A program made the position numbers and the translations under genes. Positions 61,598 through 64,000 of a DNA stretch of 64,000 bases are shown here, in pieces. The DNA comes from Leuctra nigra (taxonomy: Eukaryota; Arthropoda; Insecta; Plecoptera; Leuctridae), in assembly GCA_934045905.1 (NCBI GenBank), contig OW203764.1, positions 21,319,685 to 21,383,684 on the forward strand, in the 5' to 3' direction. The notes under the pieces were generated by a model, which ran no database searches, was not told where the DNA came from, and saw only the letters and a program-made list of their open reading frames with translations. The stretch's first letter is position 1. Every line of letters starts with the position of its first letter.

Positions 61598-63386
61598 TCA
61601 TACAGTCTCTGGGTACATTTCGTCGTAAGGCACTAGATCTGTCATTCCGTTGAGGATTTGTTCCGCTACTTGGCCCAGAGCCGAATTGAAAGCCGGACCA
61701 ATTTCTCTGTGTAGCTCTCTCCAGTTCTCGTTCATTACCAGATTCATATTGTCACCTGCGTCAAGAAATAATCATCATGAACTCAATTTATCATGTGAAT
61801 GTTTTTCATGTAAATGTATCTAATTCTAAACTTTTACAAAGAAAGGGTCATCCCAGGAAACAATATGAGATATGTTAGTACATTGGCAGTTTATCGGTTA
61901 TTTGAAAAAATAAAATATTTTTTCTTATTATAGCCAGGTACATTATTTTGTACACCATTAATTATGTATTTAAACCTAGTTTTTCTCTGCTCATGAAAAT
62001 TTTGTCTGGGACCTAAACCTTAAGAAACCCACAAAATAAACCCTTACCTCGATACAATTGGATTAATAAATTCCTCTGCATTTGTGGGCTTGAATCTCTT
62101 CAAAAATAAATATTGTTCTTGCTTACCCAAAGCCTTATCTCCGTTGAAGAGATTATCCATGCTTAGAGTCATCAACTTTGGCGTGGACACAAAAGTATTG
62201 TTTCTTGTCACCATATGCAGTTTTCCATTTTTTTTCTTCTTCAAATCAAAGTCGTGGGAGAAGGTGGTCTGCACATCGGCTGCAAGGACAGACAATCAAT
62301 CAGTACAATGTATATTCTGGAAATGACAGTTTCCATCAACTCCGGAACTCACTGAGAGTGATGCGATTGTTTCCGCTGCCACTGATCGGCAAGATCAAGA
62401 TGCGTCCCGATGCTGTGTATTTGGCGGTGATGTCAAGCAGTGGTATTTGTAGATCGAATTCCTGATGCTGGTTCTTCAGGTCGATTCTAAATATAAAATT
62501 AGGTTTTATTAATTTTAAGTGTTGTTATATAGGTATGTGGAAAATGAAAACTATTAGGCTAAACCGTTGCCTGAACCCGGGACTTCACAATTGCCAGGCA
62601 TGAGATTTCAATCCTGTTTTTTGCAGATATTTTTTTTTAAATTTTTTTTACTAAAATCGGTATCTAATTTAGTAATACTAACTGTATTTATGAAATACCT
62701 AATTTTGAAGTTGTAATTGAAGTTGGTAGCAAACAAAGCCTTGTCCGTCAAATCACTGAAGAGTAAACCAAATGTGACAACTTCCTTGCCCTTTGTTTGA
62801 ACTTTGCCTACACATAATGTCTTTATATTTGCATGATGTATACAATATAAAAATGTAATATTCAGAAACCACTTGCGCAATATGAATTTTCAAAGGTGTT
62901 GCCAACTTGGTGCCGGGATGTCCCTCCCCTCCAGGTTTGTTTTCTTTAGAAAATTATCGGATTCGAACTCTTAATATTTCCTTTCAGCAATCAATAAACC
63001 ACACTTCACGCTCAAGGCAGTGAACCAGTTTCATATCAACTCTTAAAATTTGTAATTTTGTCACCAAACAAAATTCAGTATATTCAGTATAGTAGGTACA
63101 GCCATTTCAGTATAGTAGGTGTCTAAACTAATATTTTAGAAAATATCGCCAAATCCAAACTTATGAAACACGGAATCTTGTTCCTGCACCCTCGCGTGTA
63201 CATGATTTCATGTTTATGTACATCATGTACACATCTCTCATGGTTTGTACCTGACGGCAGTGATCTGAGAGTTCTTCATGCCGGCCAGCTGCATGTCCTC
63301 GAACTCGAGGTTGAGTCCGCTCTGTTGGATCGTCATCTTTGTGATGAGGAGAGGGTCCAGCACGGGGATGTTGTACTTGCGATCAC
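61598..63386 (-). CDS. Takeout/JHBP-family protein, C-terminal four exons (partial)
   Basis: Coding exons on the minus strand are 63386-63251, 62486-62353, 62279-62127 and 61755-61598, joined in phase with GT-AG borders to give about 193 codons ending in TGA. The protein shows the family pattern: IPVLDPLLI near the start, FDLQIPLLDITAKYTASGRI then LILPISGSGNNRITL, then MDNLFNGDKAL, then NMNLVMNENWRE and a terminal VPYDEMYPE. Takeout/JHBP proteins are secreted lipid-binding proteins with a long curved hydrophobic groove; some carry juvenile hormone. Full proteins are about 240-250 aa, so the signal peptide and the N-terminal disulfide region lie beyond the right edge, past the Helentron-like insertion at 63474. 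The ligand cannot be told from sequence. An extra exon-like segment (62699-62807) lies in the first visible intron. Confidence 0.88.
62699..62807 (-). other. Candidate alternative exon of the takeout-like gene
   Basis: This 109-base segment has a TGTGTAG acceptor and an AG|GTATTT donor on the minus strand. It enters in phase 1 and leaves with AG in phase 2, just as the 136-base exon at 63251-63386 does. It encodes KVQTKGKEVVTFGLLFSDL followed by a stretch ending NFNYNFKIR, which could replace the FEDMQLAGMKNSQITAVR portion. It cannot be spliced whole after that exon without a frameshift, so if used it would be mutually exclusive. It lacks the IPVLDPL motif, and the donor is only moderate. It may instead be a decaying duplicated exon. 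Confidence 0.4.
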
Positions 63387-63473
63387 CTGGCAACACAGCA
63401 TCCTTTACAGACAAGTGGGCCGCGTAAATCCGTCCAGGCATTTTATTTTATTAGTGATAATGGACTCGTGTAT

Positions 63474-64000
63474 AGTTGAGCGAGCGAAGCGAGCGTCTCC
63501 TTTTGGCTTTTTTGGCACGGACCTTTGTTTGTTTTTTTCTGTGCCTGACGATATACAGGTCAGAGTTTTTCTTCGATCGAGCTGAAATTTTGCACACATG
63601 TAGGTACGTAACATTTCCGATTGTTGCAGACCCCAATTTTTTTGAAATCCATTGATTGGTTCAAATTTTAAAAAAAATATCTTTTGATTGGTTGTTTTGA
63701 TCAATTTGAAATTTTGACAAGTCATTACCACTAACATTTTACCCATTCATACAAAGTGAACAGCCAAATCCTCTGATTGGTTAAAATTTAAAACCATCTT
63801 TACTGTTATTTTTTAAATTTAAACTAGAACCGTTTCACCGATCAACTTAAAACTTTGCATGGTCATTGGGACCAACATTATCTGTGTTTTTGACAATTTT
63901 CAGACAGATCTGTGTTTAAATCCAAAAGTTATTGACATTTTACAGACATATTGCTTGTTGCTATGGATCTATGGATCACGGCGACTTTGACGCCTCAGTT
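63474..64000 (+). mobile_element. Helentron-like element, truncated by the window edge
   Basis: It begins TTGAGCGAGCGAAGCGAGCG and continues with the same interior order as the copies at 16393 and 23660. Its 3' hairpin lies beyond the edge. It sits in the takeout-like gene's intron, opposite to the gene's strand. Confidence 0.5.

Overview
The window is nuclear DNA of an arthropod, most likely an insect. It has AT-rich introns with GT-AG borders, frequent short TAGGTACCTA-type motifs, and a takeout/JHBP-family gene, a family best known from insects. The repeat style would fit a hemipteran such as a whitefly, but I cannot name the species and that part is a guess. No bacterial, phage or CRISPR feature is present.

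Five genes can be supported. (1) The first coding exon of mastermind, the Notch co-activator, lies on the minus strand at 539-790; the rest runs off the left edge. (2) TRAP1, the mitochondrial HSP90, lies on the plus strand at 1651-35548 with 15 exons and 703 aa, and I could join every exon in phase. (3) Vha16, the V-ATPase proteolipid subunit c, lies on the minus strand at 45598-48562 with 3 exons and 156 aa. (4) PWP2, a small-subunit processome WD40 protein, lies on the plus strand at 49192-60373 with 16 exons and 924 aa. (5) The last four coding exons of a takeout/JHBP-family gene lie on the minus strand at 61598-63386; its N-terminal exons are beyond the right edge. mastermind/TRAP1 and Vha16/PWP2 are head-to-head pairs with short shared upstream regions (0.86 kb and 0.63 kb). 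TRAP1/Vha16 and PWP2/takeout are convergent. The functions are unrelated housekeeping or developmental roles, so the only visible link between neighbours is shared promoter space.

Only about 6 kb of the 64 kb is coding. Most recognisable structure elsewhere is non-autonomous mobile DNA in introns and in the 10-kb TRAP1-Vha16 interval. There are eight hAT-type elements with exact, 7-of-8 or otherwise readable 8-bp target duplications, plus a further diverged copy; one is nested inside another. There is a Helitron/Helentron-like family (TTGAGCGAGCG...hairpin...CTAG), a TTAA-flanked element, a solo LTR, and many foldback elements with long, nearly perfect inverted arms. TRAP1 intron 5 carries a minisatellite with a 122-bp higher-order unit. 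Eight C or G homopolymers of 15-24 bases are scattered through the left two-thirds.

The most interesting unexplained signal in a gene is a second exon-like segment (62699-62807) in the takeout gene. It has the same entry and exit phases as the canonical exon and is a candidate mutually exclusive exon. I found no convincing new multi-gene system.
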